Shown here in pieces: positions 22,860 to 34,576 of a DNA stretch of 64,000 bases (position 1 is the first letter of the stretch; each line of letters begins with the position of its first letter). Both the position numbers and the translations under genes were made by a program. Where the stretch lies: positions 1,116,001-1,180,000 of the forward strand of contig MU008159.1 in NCBI GenBank assembly GCA_010909165.1, in the 5' to 3' direction. Under the pieces are notes generated by a model. The model ran no database searches. It saw only the letters and a list, made by a program, of their open reading frames with translations, and had not been told where the DNA came from. Origin of the DNA: Anthoceros angustus. Taxonomy: Eukaryota > Streptophyta > Anthocerotopsida > Anthocerotales > Anthocerotaceae.

Positions 22860-23937
22860 TCAACGTCGCATTCCTCGTGCTAACATAGGGTCTGAGGGAC
22901 ATTCTACTGCCATATGACCTCGACCTCCACAATTGTTGCATATAACAACTTGCAAGCAATCCTTACTTTTGTGCCCAGGAAGTTTGCAATTTCGACAAAC
23001 GATATCAGCAAACCCTGACACAATTGGTCCTCTTGGTGCGTTAATATTTGGGCAATCTCGAGCAATATGTCCAGTTTGACTGCATCCATTACAAACTGGA
23101 TCATTTGTACAATCACGTGCCAAATGTCCAGGTTGACGGCAATTGTTACAGGCTTTCTCATTAGGGCAATCCATTGATACATGCCCAGGTCGATAACAAT
23201 TATTACAAAGCCTTGATTTTGGTAATCCCATTTCTTGGGATGCACACCCTTTTGCAATATGACCTGATTTTCCACACATATTGCATACTGGTTCATTGTG
23301 GCATTCACTTGCAATGTGCCCCGGCTTCTTACAGTTTCTACATAGGGGCTCCGTTGGGCATACTGCTGCAATGTGTCTAGAAGAGTAGATGCAAATGCAC
23401 AATTTAGTATGAGTCAATAGATATATATAATTATATAATACATTTTAATAATAAAAAATAATATGTAAATAAAATTTGTAAGACCATACCCCGAGACACC
23501 ACAGTTATTGCATACTGCAGCGTTAGGGCAATCTCTTGCAAAATGACCGGTTCGTCGACAATTGTTACATAGTTCTAAAAGGGGTCTACAAGACATGATA
23601 AATGAGTTAGTAGAAAACCAACAAAAGGAAATAATCATGGAGATCTTGAAAACATGAAATTGAATTAAAAAAGAGAGAAAAACAATAATTATGTTCCATT
23701 TATTCAAGTTGTAAGCATGATGTCTAAAATTTTTTTGTGGTATAAAGGGCATGGATACCTGGAAGATCTATTGAAGCCACCGCCTGTCTTCTCTCTTGAA
23801 AATATTTTGTAGGGTGCACTTCGTCTAGAACCTCGTTTACTTACTACACCACTTTGCATTCGACGATTGGAGCCTCGAGAAGCAAGATCGTCGAGACTCA
23901 TGGTAAGCTTTGCCTGTGTGTTTAGGACATCCGACAT
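22860..23937 (-). CDS. nine-zinc-knuckle CCHC nucleic-acid-binding protein, copy B (AT-rich)
   Basis: Exons on the minus strand: 23937-23759, 23585-23490, 23376-22860; they join in phase to 263 codons. The protein is close to copy A throughout: first knuckle CNNCRRTGHFARDC, last CNNCGGRGHMAVEC, and the N-terminal TQAKLTMSLDDLASRGSNRR motif. Intron positions and phases are the same as in copy A, so the two arose by duplication of a spliced gene. The glycine run of copy A is missing (KTGGGFNRSSR). Third positions are mostly A or T here and introns are strongly AT-rich, unlike copy A, although the proteins differ little. No frame break is seen, so it is probably functional. Confidence 0.92.
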
Positions 23938-25518
23938 CCAACCAAATTTCTAAACTCCCACTCAAAGTCAAAGAGATGAAGAATTACTATTGAAATATGT
24001 TTTTCTTCATGAAAGAAACTCCTCAAAAATTATTGAATCTCTGAGAATAAGTCATCTCATTCCTTTATCATAGTATTTGACATCAACCTTGAACGTTGTG
24101 GGATTTTCTATCTCCTCTCCTTTATATATATATGCATAAACACATGCACTCATTCGCAATATGATACACGTGTTTCTTCTCAATGACTTCTCCAATCTTT
24201 CAACTTCCCACCTATAAGTTTGTATCCCACAAAGATAGAAAATTAGGGTAAGAAGCTCGTAAAACCATGCATTGACACTACGATCTTGGAATTTAGTCAT
24301 TTCTTCTGAAATTTGGGTTATATTTTTGAATTTAACCCAATAGATATAACACATAATGAAAAACATTGTTCAAGCCTCCCAATGAGCTCAAAATGGACAA
24401 AATATGAATTGTCGCTTCATTATCTCTTGATTGTCTTCATTTCCTATTTCTTTTTTCTAACAAAATACTAAATTTGGATCCTGTTAATTGCTAGAATGAC
24501 ATTGTCTATCATATAAGTTTCCAATTTAAAAAAACTGCATCTCTTGACTTCTTCATAACTTGATATCACCCATCACTCCCCAACAACAAACTTCTAGCAA
24601 TCTTTTACTCTTCTACACCAGTCACAATCTTGCACATCATTTTCACAACAATCCACATCTTTATTTCCTTGTCAATTCACATACCTCTCCTCTCCTCTTC
24701 TCCATTCCTTTCTCTTCTCCTCTGTTGAATTTTAGAATAGAGTCACTGTATTATCTACCAAGAAATACTGAGATAATTTAGGATGTTTGTTAAAATTATG
24801 AATTGAGTTGCATACCAATGAAGATAAGATAGTGACACAAACCGTGGCCAATATCCAAAGGAAACCCTAACTGTTTTCTTGAATTGTAACTTACATAAGA
24901 AAACCTTAGATGTCTAATGAGTTAATGAACTATGGTAATACTTTGTTCATAATATATATACATATAGGTATGTATAATTTTAAATTATATTAATGAAAAA
25001 TAGCACCATACACAAGTAATTTCCAAGTTTTATACCGCAATTGTATGTCGAGAATACAACATACTTAAGTAGAACTTGTAACCACTTGTTATGCTTAATG
25101 AGAGAGAAGAGATGGGCTCACTCCGTCTCTCCTCTCTCCATAAAAATTGTGACCACTTGGTACAATGACACAATATTGGCTGGGAGGGACATCTCAAACT
25201 CATCCAAATATAAATATACTCTATGATAGGAATGCATAAAAATGTTTCATACTATGATTCCATATATCATTGTAAAAGTTGAACTACATAAAAAGATGCC
25301 CCACAAGATTGGTTCTATCTTTTATGTGCAACTCTTATAATTATTACTCTTATGTGTAACATGCAAGGCCTATAAGATGAGGGCCTTATATGTTATATAT
25401 TTTTATTTATAAGATATATTATAATATATAAAAATAGTTATGAATATAGGAAGGTATATAAGAATGGTGGCTACGGTTATACCACCCTAAGGAATTTATT
25501 TGTAAGCGGTGGACATGG
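23938..25518. other. AT-rich intergenic region
   Basis: Promoter side of zinc-knuckle gene B on the left and low-complexity AT-rich DNA. No frame with recognisable content on either strand, no RNA gene. Confidence 0.5.
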
Positions 25519-27470
25519 ATGATAGATGGGCGTTTGTTAGAGAATCGCCGGATGAATGACACATCGGTTTGGGCGCTGGTGGTGACCGGCGCCAGCGCCC
25601 TGTTGCTTGTCCTGCGCAACTTCAACAACTGGTATTTCTCCGTGTGTGATCTTCCAGGCGGGATTAGAATGCCACCGGGCGACATGGGCCTGCTTTCGAT
25701 CGGCGAGATACTGGAGTTCTGGCGCACCTTCAACCACAATCCAGATGGGTTCATCCAGCGCAGAGTTCAGAAGTGGGTCCTTCTGTAAACTTCCGAGCTC
25801 CGTGAATCTGTGACTTGCGTTTTGGGCTGAATGCTTGATTGGATAATTTGCAAGTGGCATTGTCGATTTACTTGCAGGTACGGAAATGACGTAATTCTCA
25901 AGTCGCATTTGTTCGGCATCATCACCGTGTCCACGGACCTGACCAGATTCGCTCTGTGCGACGACAATATGTTTCTCCTGTCGGCTCGAGGTCATAGTCA
26001 TGAGCTCGCGCTCCTGCCAGAAGGCAAGCTTAATTGCGTGACGCTTGTTCTCACCTGTTGCATCCCGTGGTTGCCGCCTGCAGCTGATGTTTAACATTAT
26101 CGTGTCGTCGTTTATTTCTAAGCTTTGAGCCCAGCGAGAAGACCAAAATTATGATGGAGCAGATGGAGCGATACATGGCTGGAGTTCGAGCATTTCCCCT
26201 CTACATCCCCGGAACCACGCACTACAAGGCTGTACATGTGACAATCTTCCTCTCGATGTGCTCATCGATCGCCATGCATGGACATGGCTGTTTCTTGATT
26301 TTGCCTAAATTTGTTAGCACTGGAAACCAACTCGTCGGCATGCATTGGGCTTCATGTTAATTGCGGTGGTAGGGCTTTCGCAATGTGTCTGCTATTGTCG
26401 TTGATGAGATCAAGGAGCGATGGGAGAGGAAAATTCACAAGCCGGATTCTCTGCACGAGCTTATGATCGCAAAAGATGAGGATGGGCTGAATTTGACCAA
26501 CGAAGAACTGAGCGACAATATGGTTGGATTTCTGCTTGGGGGCCTCCGGTCGGTCCACATCGTCTCTAATCATGTGGCTTAAGCTCCTTCTCGCAAATCA
26601 CCCCAAAGTGAAGGACAAACTCTGGGTGAGTGAGCTTGAGCCAACGACCTTCAGAAGGTGTGCAGGTTCTGTGTGCATGTCCCCAGGCTGTAAGCTAAGT
26701 GCGTGTCCCCTAAGCTGTTCGCAACTCCAATGAAGGAGAGTATCTCGACCTCAACGACATCAACACCCGTGCCAAGTACACCTACAATGTAAGACCTGTA
26801 GAGCAAATTTTCTCAAGCCTGGGGGTTGGCTTGTGAAAGAAACAGCGTCTTAACCTACACCACAAATCAGGTCCTCGGATTGGGAAATTTATTTGCAGGT
26901 CTGGACCGAGGGCCTGAGGTGGATAACCCTTTCGCCTGTCTCATTTCGTTTTGGTACTCAAGCAAAGGTGTGCATACAGCAACCGTCTATCTGCATCGTT
27001 CTCGGGCTCTTTGCAGACACCAGAAAGCCCCAAATCTGGGCATTGCAACCCATGCTCTTGTCTGTGATGTTACCCAAAGGGTGAAAGATTCTGGCATGGT
27101 CTCGTGTATCCCATACATCTTCTACCAATTTCGAAGATCCCTCTTCGGAAGATGAAATTAAACCATCTCCGGCAGTTCCAAGAATGTTCTGATTGTATGT
27201 GAGTCACATGCTCGCTGCAGAAAGCTGAAGACCGTTCACGGCTAACGCAATTTTTGATTCCCTTTGGAGGCGGTGCCAGGAAATGTCCAGGCAAGTACAA
27301 AGAGGGATGGCTTAGATGTGTTCCTTTGCAACTTCAAATCTTTCCAACTTGCTCAACCATTGGTCTGCATGCTCTGATAAGGCTTGCTTGTGATCAATGC
27401 AGGAACATTCTTGACAAGGTTAAATAGCACCATGATTCTACACTACCTCAGCGTGGATTATGAGTAAGGT
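25519..27470 (+). pseudogene. cytochrome P450 pseudogene, CYP85-clan type
   Basis: Recognisable P450 blocks lie in order: a hydrophobic anchor (VWALVVTGASALLLVLRNF); MPPGDMGLLSIGEILEFWRT and NPDGFIQRRVQK (25519-25771); YGNDVILKSHLFG (from about 25878); FEPSEKTKIMMEQMERYMAG (about 26130-26230); an I-helix region NEELSDNMVGFLLGG; LLLANHPKVKDKLW; EGEYLDLNDINTRAKYTYN; the K-helix ExxR as EGLR; NFEDPSSEDEIKPSPAVPRM; the heme loop FGGGARKCPG (about 27262-27291); and MILHYLSVDYE near 27450. The order and style suit the CYP85 clan (sterol or triterpenoid oxidases). It is broken: frames shift near 26100, 26550 and after the K-helix, the segment between B- and F-helices is missing, and the I-helix Thr region is altered. 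I infer a relic, not a gene with unusual splicing. Confidence 0.8.
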
Positions 27471-28668
27471 CCACCTGCCCAGACGGTTATCGGCTTAGAG
27501 GATTTGGCGTCTGACGTGGTTTGACAGGCATAGGGTTGAATACCACCATGACACTGAACACAAGTTTGCGACGTGGATGTTTCTTTGGCAGCTGGAAACT
27601 CGCGGACAGTTCAGGAGAAGGTATGAGAATCAAAGCGTATCTGCCATTTGCGATGCCCCAAGACGATGGACTAATCCACATCTTCCCCGTTGAGCAGACA
27701 CCCCCCATCTCCAAAATTGTCCCATTCAGTAGTATGCTGGACCAAACGTTAACAAACACGAAAGTCTGAGAGATCGGAACGCCCCGGTTATCTCCCCGCC
27801 CTGCCTCACCGCCCGCGCCGGCTGCCCTACCCGTGACTGCTCAATCTCCCGTGACTGCCTCCACAGCGATGCTCAATGTCCTTAGCAAATATTTTTCGCG
27901 GTTCGCTGAGGAGGTTCGTTCGTTCGATTCAGGCATGTCTTCACACAAGACTGCCACTGTAGCTGATCTAATTGCAGCAAGGAATGCTGGGGATGAGCTA
28001 CAATTTGTCGGAGCGACGGTTGTGGTGGTATCAAACGACAGTGATGCCTTTGTGCTATGCGAGGGCTCTTCAAGGTGCCACAGAAAGCTGCGTAGTGGCA
28101 GGTGCGGCCGCTACGCAACTTGTACAATGCAGAGCTTGCCCGAGTCAAAGTCAGCCGACAGCTGGAAACTCGCGGACAGCCCATGGAGATCCTCGAAGGT
28201 ACATATAGGAGACCAAACAGTCCATGAAGATCCTAGAAGGTGTAGGAGACCAAAAGTATCTGCCATTTCAAGACGATATCCTATTCATTTTCCACATCTT
28301 TGCCCCGTGAGAGGGAAACAGACCCATGATTTTCCAACGGGAAAAGTACATCTGAAATCGTTATCCAAGCAGATGAGAGGGGAAGGGAATAGAGGCGTAA
28401 TAGGTACCCTGCCCATGAGAGACCAAATGCCGGCCAGAGGCCACCAGTGTCTCGAAATTTTATGCGGAGGGAGCCTAGAGTTCACCAGCACTCGTGTATC
28501 TACTATATGGCAAGGTCTGGGGAAGGGAAGCACAAGAGCACGCTTACATGTGAATCCGAAGTTCCCGAGCGATAAGTGATCAACAAGCTAACTAGGAAGC
28601 AATCCATGTATTTGGTGAAACCTATGGGAGTTGTGACGGTACCGTCCAATATGGCGTCCATATGATCA
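27471..28668. other. intergenic region with a diverged direct duplication
   Basis: Blocks at 27589-27700 recur in order at 28159-28310; the first block, 21 bp, is identical in both copies. The second copy also carries an internal tandem pair (GAGATCCTCGAAGG / GAAGATCCTAGAAGG). An open frame of about 240 codons from 27869 to 28579 on the plus strand has no recognisable domain and runs through the duplicated segment, so I do not call it a gene. Confidence 0.4.
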
Positions 28669-29564
28669 TCACTGCGTCAGGGTCCTGGTGGTGAGGAAGA
28701 AATCGGACAGAACAGTTGGCAGAAACCACTGCAGAACCACAACGGTGGGACTGGGCGCTGCAGCCGGAGCGAGGGCCAGCCGGGTTTTCTGCTGGTTTGC
28801 AGGGTTGGTGACGGTGTCGTAGGTGGAGAGGATCCGGTACACGCCGTCCGCGCCTCCACACGAAGCGCTAACCTCTTGCAGGGAGAGCACAAACAACTGG
28901 CGGCGTGTGTTCGCGCTGCCGATGGTGGAGATGTTGGAGGCGCAGGCCACCTGCAGCAACGTGCTTCCTACCGGGCCGCTTGTCCAGCACTTGCCGGTTT
29001 CGCTATTCTTGACTTGGAACACGTCCTCTTGGAGGTCGGGTGCGAGCGATCCTTGCTCGTACAGGAAGAATTTGAAGACTTCCCGTGGATTGGAAGTCCC
29101 GTAGGTAGCCTCCCTCAAAAGCATCTGCACAGCGCGACCACGGCAACCAGGTGATGTAATAGCTTGCGTCCACGAGTCGATGCAATCGAAATTTGGAATC
29201 CCAACGCTCTGAGTTCGAGTGCTTACCGTCGGCTGGTCAGGCGCTACAACATTAGCCGGTTGCCCTGTGACGGTCACCGTGCTGCCCGCGCATTGATAGT
29301 TCAAACCGCCCGGGTACAGCACTTGGAACGTCAGCGCGCTCTTGCTGCCGGGGAGTTGGGCCTCCACCAGAATGCCTGCTGCAACAGTGATTGTGTTCAA
29401 AGGAGTGAGTGAACTGATGCCAGCCTTGGCCAAGGCTTGAGCACATCGATATCATTCCAGGAAGTGTCGTACAATTCACCAGTGCACATACCACAAGACA
29501 ACAAGCTCAGTGCGAGGCAAGCCGGGATGAGCAGGGGAAGCGCCATTTTCAGGCTGCCCACCAT
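28669..29564 (-). CDS. secreted cysteine-containing protein of unknown function, possibly GPI-anchored
   Basis: Two exons on the minus strand: 29564-29492 and 29435-28669, joined in phase across a 56-bp intron to 279 codons. The N-terminus MVGSLKMALPLLIPACLALS is a signal peptide. A TATATAA box about 60 bp upstream (29631-29625) supports this start. The mature part begins AGISSLTPLNTITVAAGI and has Cys in spaced positions (YQCAGS, NFDCIDSW, SPGCRGR, GKCWTSG, QVACAS, SASCGG). A segment around VFQVKNSETGKCWTSG faintly recalls beta-trefoil lectins, but I would not assign it. The C-terminus is Ala/Pro-rich (LALAPAAAPSP) then hydrophobic, as in GPI-anchored wall proteins, though it ends with a polar tail. 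I do not recognise the family. Confidence 0.7.
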
Positions 29565-29624
29565 CAACCAGGCCGTGGGGAATCGGGCGCGCTGTGTACT
29601 ACCAACTCCTTGGCACCAATGTCG

Positions 29625-29631
29625 TTATATA
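29625..29631 (-). promoter_or_regulatory. TATA box of the secreted-protein gene
   Basis: The minus strand reads GGTATATAACG about 60 bases upstream of the ATG at 29564, the normal spacing for a plant TATA box with a short leader of about 30 nucleotides. Confidence 0.5.
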
Positions 29632-30334
29632 CCTATCCAAGCTACACAGCCTGACAATGGCCTAAAAAGGTACATTTATTGTTTTCTTTGCCAGCAAAGG
29701 AAAGTAGAGAAAAGCTGCCAAAAGTAAAGCTAGAATCATGTCATGTAAAGAGGCTAGAAAAAGCAAACTACGTAGGGATGTCGGTGTATGTATGTAATTT
29801 TTTAGGGAGGTAGGTGTATGTATGTATTTGATGACCACACTCGAGGGAGGTTGCCGCGCCCAGGTAGAGACGATGTTTACCAGAGTAAATATGCCCAACC
29901 GGGCTGAGAGATTGTGAAAGGATGGTTCCCCATCCCAGAGTAAATGTGGCCAACCGGCTGAAAGAATGGTTCCCATCCGAGCATTGATTTCGCAGGTTGT
30001 TTAACTGTGGAGTTCTTACACATTCACCACATCGGTAGGATGACAATGGGGTGCATATACACCAAATGTGAGATGGATAGGTAGGGTAGAAAGATTATCA
30101 TACACACACTCTCTTATGGTTATGGGCAAGGTTGCACGCCTCTCGGACGTGTGGAGTGTGAGAGCTTGCTTTCCGGCTTGTGTTAACTGGCCACCAACAC
30201 CGCACGTCTCACCAGTCCTGGTTTCACATGTGTCAACTCTTTGCGTGGTCTAAAAAGCAAGAAGCTGCAAGCTGCCCGCAAACTGTGGAGTGGATTGGCC
30301 ATAACTCAGTGGTGTAGTCACGACTGTGCTATCT
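29632..30334. other. intergenic region; short direct repeat
   Basis: A short repeat GTAGGGATGTCGGTGTATGTATGTA / GGAGGTAGGTGTATG occurs at about 29770-29825. No gene recognised. Confidence 0.4.
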
Positions 30335-30720
30335 TCAATCGACAATTTTTTCTGTCTCCGAGCGTCCTGACAGGATTTTGAAGATTGCAGCAATTACTGC
30401 ATAATTCTGCAACGAAATGTCCAAAGGAAGTACCAGACAGGCTAACAAGAAATTTAACCCTCTCTGGACCAGGAGCTCCAACGCTTCAACAGCCTCGCGC
30501 ACCGCTCCATTCTCCAGAGCAAGGTGGCACCCATAGTAGACTTGAATCTGGACTGCAAGCCACCTGGCCAGCTGCTCATCCACCCACTCAGGCTTGTAGA
30601 AATTAGGGCTGCGATTTCGAGGTCCTCTGCAGGCCTGAAGTCAGGATATTGGGGGCTTAAGCTTTTGGCATCCGCTCTGTACGTAGTCCCACCACTTCCA
30701 GGGGTCCTAGGCCTCACACA
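30335..30720 (-). CDS. unrecognised small minus-strand frame, possibly broken
   Basis: A frame on the minus strand reads KPEWVDEQLARWLAVQIQVY and continues ENGAVREAVEALELLVQRG, which looks like amphipathic helical protein. Upstream, a second frame (YRADAKSLSPQYPDFRPAED) would have to be joined by a one-base shift near 30600. A TATATAAT sequence at 30809-30802 on the minus strand lies about 80 bases before the first possible ATG. This may be a small real gene with an unseen intron, a pseudogene or chance. No family is recognised and the boundaries are approximate. Confidence 0.25.
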
Positions 30721-32661
30721 TCCACGTCGCTCTCACAAAGCTTCATAAAACTGGAAGCAGGCTGTGAGGATGATGGGCACTTACACCGCTCCGTCATCCC
30801 ATTATATAGGCAAGCTCCTACCTAACCCACCATCGCCATCATCTTGGAATAATGTATATCCACAAGATGCAAAAACAAAATTATTACCGTATATGTATAT
30901 GCACCACATTAGATATTAAAGTCATTAAGCATTATTCCAAATTGAAGTAGCAAGCGACACTCATGGGAGTCGAAGAAATCCTAATTCAGTTTTCTGAATC
31001 ATTAATTCAGATATCCTCTACACCCAAGTCTTTCTCTTGATACCTAGAGTAGGTACTTTTAAAAATAATATTTTATTTTACAGTAGGCGCTTAAGTTCAA
31101 GTTTTTTGGATAACGTCTCGCTGCCGGGGTGGTAGATAGGCGCGAGAGCACGCTTGTAGCATATGATTGGATGAACCCGCATGTCACGTAGTGCGCGCTA
31201 CCATATGCTTGGCAGCAAATCCACCACTCACTGTTCTGCGGAACCTCATCCACCACAGGTTTGTGCGAGTGACGAGAAATCTTCAGCGTGTCCTGGAAAT
31301 CAGATTCCACCCTGATATTTGGCGGGCTGACAAAGCTTTTCACCTTGGTGCAATGTTAGCTCAACTACCAGCGTGGCCAGCTCTCCGAATCCACGGGGAA
31401 CTTCAATTCTCAGCCCATAATTCCATTATGGACACCCTGAAGGAGGGGATAGGCGCGCCTCCAACCTACAACATGCTAACACTACGCATGATCTGCATTC
31501 AGGAATTTCAGGTCACACGGGCTCGGGCCGACGGCAAGTACAGCCAGTAGTAGCCAGTATACGCAACCTTCACGACACACGCACACTCTTCCGGCATCGC
31601 ACCAATTGACCATTGTGCACAACGTCGAGTTCGATTCCGATCAAAATGCCTGTGTCGAGCTCACGAGTCAGGGAGGTGCGCTTCCACGAGAATGCCTGCA
31701 GTGGACAGTCATCGTCAGAAAGCGAAGCACACGTACCAGCACCCAAGAGACTGAACGCGCGAGGAAAATACGAGCCGGGATATCAATGAGCATTGCGCGG
31801 GGGGAGGCCGTTTGTGTCTTTCACCGATCCTCTTGATCACCAATTCCAGACTACTTTTATTGGTACCTAGTTGCGCTGAACACTTTTATCTGCTGCAAAT
31901 ATACCAACTCACAACATAATGTTCTGCAAATATAATACGTACCATAGATTTAATTTTGTGGAGGAAAGACCTCGGCTAAAAGTCCTAGTTTTAGATTTTG
32001 TATACTCTATACAAAGAATAATAGAGGAGGCCTTCTAGTTTTGGGCTCTTGATTTGTTCCCTATCACCTCGTGTAGATGCGACTTCCCTATTTCTACATA
32101 TTTATGAAGTTTCTTCTTCGATGAAAAGATAGGCTTCGTTTTTTGGACATAAGCCATGAGCATAGCTAATCTTGGATTTAAATTAAATCTAAAATACAGT
32201 TAGTTCATAGTTCGGCTTGGTTAGCTTTACGATGAAAGGTTCTCCTAATTAGTTCATTCGGGTTACTAATTTTTATCTTTACACTTTAGGATCTAAAATT
32301 CATAAATAAGGATGTCCACCAGTTTCACGCCATATGATTGAAAATATAGAAATAGGTTAATGGAACACGTGCAATTACTCTAAAGTACTTTTCAGACATA
32401 GACCCATCAAGGAGGTCGTTTGATTAATTATAGCTAGGAGTTGAGCACACATATTTGTATTTCCAAAACCGCCCCATGACATTAACAATAGCGCAATAAT
32501 CATGAACATGAAGTGGAGCAATCAAATTCTTTCTTTCCAAAATGACCTTGACAATCCTAGGCTTTGAAGGCGAATCAACTTGAAGTTCCCACCGTCTTAG
32601 TGTGCAACAATGGTCTTCAGTTGGGAACATAATGGCATCTAGGCTGGTGGTGAGACTGATT
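30721..32661. other. AT-rich gene-poor region
   Basis: Past about 30.85 kb the DNA becomes AT-rich. Frames at 31059-31343 (-), 31167-31550 (+) and 31606-31836 (+) lie in a slightly GC-richer patch (31.1-31.85 kb) but have no recognisable content. The rest is AT-rich with no signal. Confidence 0.4.
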
Positions 32662-32834
32662 GGAAAAGAACAGATCAAGGCTTTGCTCTATTGAGTCTTT
32701 ACTGACCGTACGCTGAGTGCGGTGGAAAAGAACAGATCAAGGCTTTGCTCTATTGAGTCTTTACTTTTCGAATTACACGACAGTGCAGTGGAAAAGAACA
32801 GCATCCAAGGCTTTGCTCTATTGAGTCTTTACTT
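32662..32834. repeat. three-copy tandem repeat, period 62-66 bp
   Basis: A block of about 42 bp starting GGAAAAGAACAG and containing CAAGGCTTTGCTCTATTGAG begins at 32662, 32724 and 32790. Spacers between the blocks differ, so the copies have diverged mainly outside the core. Confidence 0.85.
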
Positions 32835-33094
32835 TCGACCAGAATTGCAACATAGGGTGTGTGAGCAATATGCTTGCCTGCCGCATAAATCTCTAGGTCA
32901 ATTGTTGTGCTGGCTCACTGAACTGTGATCAGTCTTGAGTGCGGGCGCCCAATTCTGTTGCTCGAGCCTCGAGGGATACTTCACATCGTCAAGGATGGGT
33001 CCAATTTTGTCACATGACGAGAAACTCATACCTCCTCCATTTGAATGTGTGAGCTAACATCGTGAAGGATGGGGAAAATTGTGTCGGCGGAGGA

Positions 33095-33218
33095 GAACCT
33101 AATACCTCGTCCGTTAGAAGAAGAAGAACCTAATACCTCGTCTGTTAGAAGAAGAAGAACCTAATACCTCGTCCGTTAGAAGAAGAAGAACCTAATACCT
33201 CGTCCGTTAGAAGAAGAA
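33095..33218. repeat. 31-bp tandem repeat, four units
   Basis: Units starting GAACCTAATACCTCGTCCGT begin at 33095, 33126, 33157 and 33188 and are almost identical, each ending in a GAA-rich run. Confidence 0.92.
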
Positions 33219-33294
33219 GCTTATTGAATGAAGTCCACTAAGGACGGAAATTTTTCGTCATGGGACTTGGTACTTAACAAGTAGGATCCCAAGT

Positions 33295-33421
33295 AAGTAC
33301 CAACTAGGATCGATCCCAGGAAAGTACCAACTAGGATCGATCCTAGGTAAGTACCAACTAGGATCGATCCTAGGTAAGTACCAACTAGGATCGATCCCAG
33401 GTAAGTACCAACTAGGATCCC
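33295..33421. repeat. 27-bp tandem repeat with a palindromic core, about five units
   Basis: Units starting AAGTACCAACTAGGATCGAT begin at 33295, 33322, 33349, 33376 and 33403. Each complete unit contains the palindrome AGGATCGATCCT, so the array could form a series of small hairpins. Confidence 0.9.
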
Positions 33422-34576
33422 AGGAGAAACAGATCCCTCATCCGTTAGGATATGTGAATAGACAACCGTATACTCAAGTAATGTCAGGTGAAATATTAAA
33501 GTATCATATAATGATAATATTTTATATTTATTATAGATGGTGAATCATTTTAAAGTATTTAGGTTATTTTTTGAAATGCTTGTATTAATGAGAGGAGAGA
33601 CAGTTTCTTGATTGTTTGTGATGTAATGTTTGTAATATTAAAAATAAAAATAGTAATATATAAGGAGTTAGAGTATAAGATTATACCATAATTGAAGTTT
33701 GCATAAGTGAAGGATCGTGTGGCAGCACATGATGGTGGAAAGAGGAGAGGAGAGGAGGAGGCAAGTGTAACTCTCTCATATTGAGATGAGGCTTGGAGGG
33801 TATTTATACCCTCCAATAGGGCTCCCTAGGAAGCTCCACAAGAAGCCCCTAGGAAGGAGCACAAGAAGCTTCCTAGTGATTAGCTTCAGCTAAACTAATG
33901 ATAGTTAACTGACACCTAACTTAGACTAAGTGTATTAGTCTAAGTACATTGGGCTTTAATACCCTTACAATAAGTTATCTTAAATATTAAAGGAAGATTA
34001 TTTTTCTAATCCCGTTATTGAAGAAGAAGAAAGATTTGAAGTACTCATATGATTCTTGTTCTTACACTAGTGTTATATTATGATTCCATAGTCTTCATAT
34101 TTGTGAGCTATATATGTTCCTTACAAAAAAGAAACGTGCACACTTTATGTAAAAAAAGAGATGAAATATCACATCTACCACGAAAAGCAGATTCCGGCTT
34201 CTTGCCTGCCTTTCGTGGCTTTCTGTGTCTGCCTATTGTAGCTCTTGTGAATCTTAGGGTAGTTTACTGCCCTATCTAATGCTTATGCTTCTCGTGTTGG
34301 ACATGTTTTGTAGTTCTTACTTACATAATTTTTATTTTTCTCTAAAAAATATATTCATATTTCTTACGTAGTTTAACACTTTCCTAGGAGAAGAATACGA
34401 GGTAGATTGAAAGCTTCTTAGTTAAGAATCTCTCTTTAGCCTACAGCCTCTCCCAACCTTGGCTGGTCGAGAAGCTAGAACATAAATACCGCACCGTAAA
34501 CACCATTCACCATTGGCTGGTCAGGAAGGGTATATACACATATCTGACTTGAAGAAAGGTAGTAAGACTTCGCGGT
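33422..34576. other. AT-rich region, no gene recognised
   Basis: Contains a near-palindrome GGAGGGTATTTATACCCTCC at 33795-33814 and a pair of AAGAAGC.CCTAGGAAG blocks close behind it, resembling fragments of an LTR promoter region, but no element boundaries are seen. Short frames have no content. Confidence 0.35.

Noticed and set aside
27869-28579. Plus-strand frame of about 240 codons
   Set aside because: No recognisable domain, composition like the surrounding spacer, and it crosses a diverged duplicated segment.
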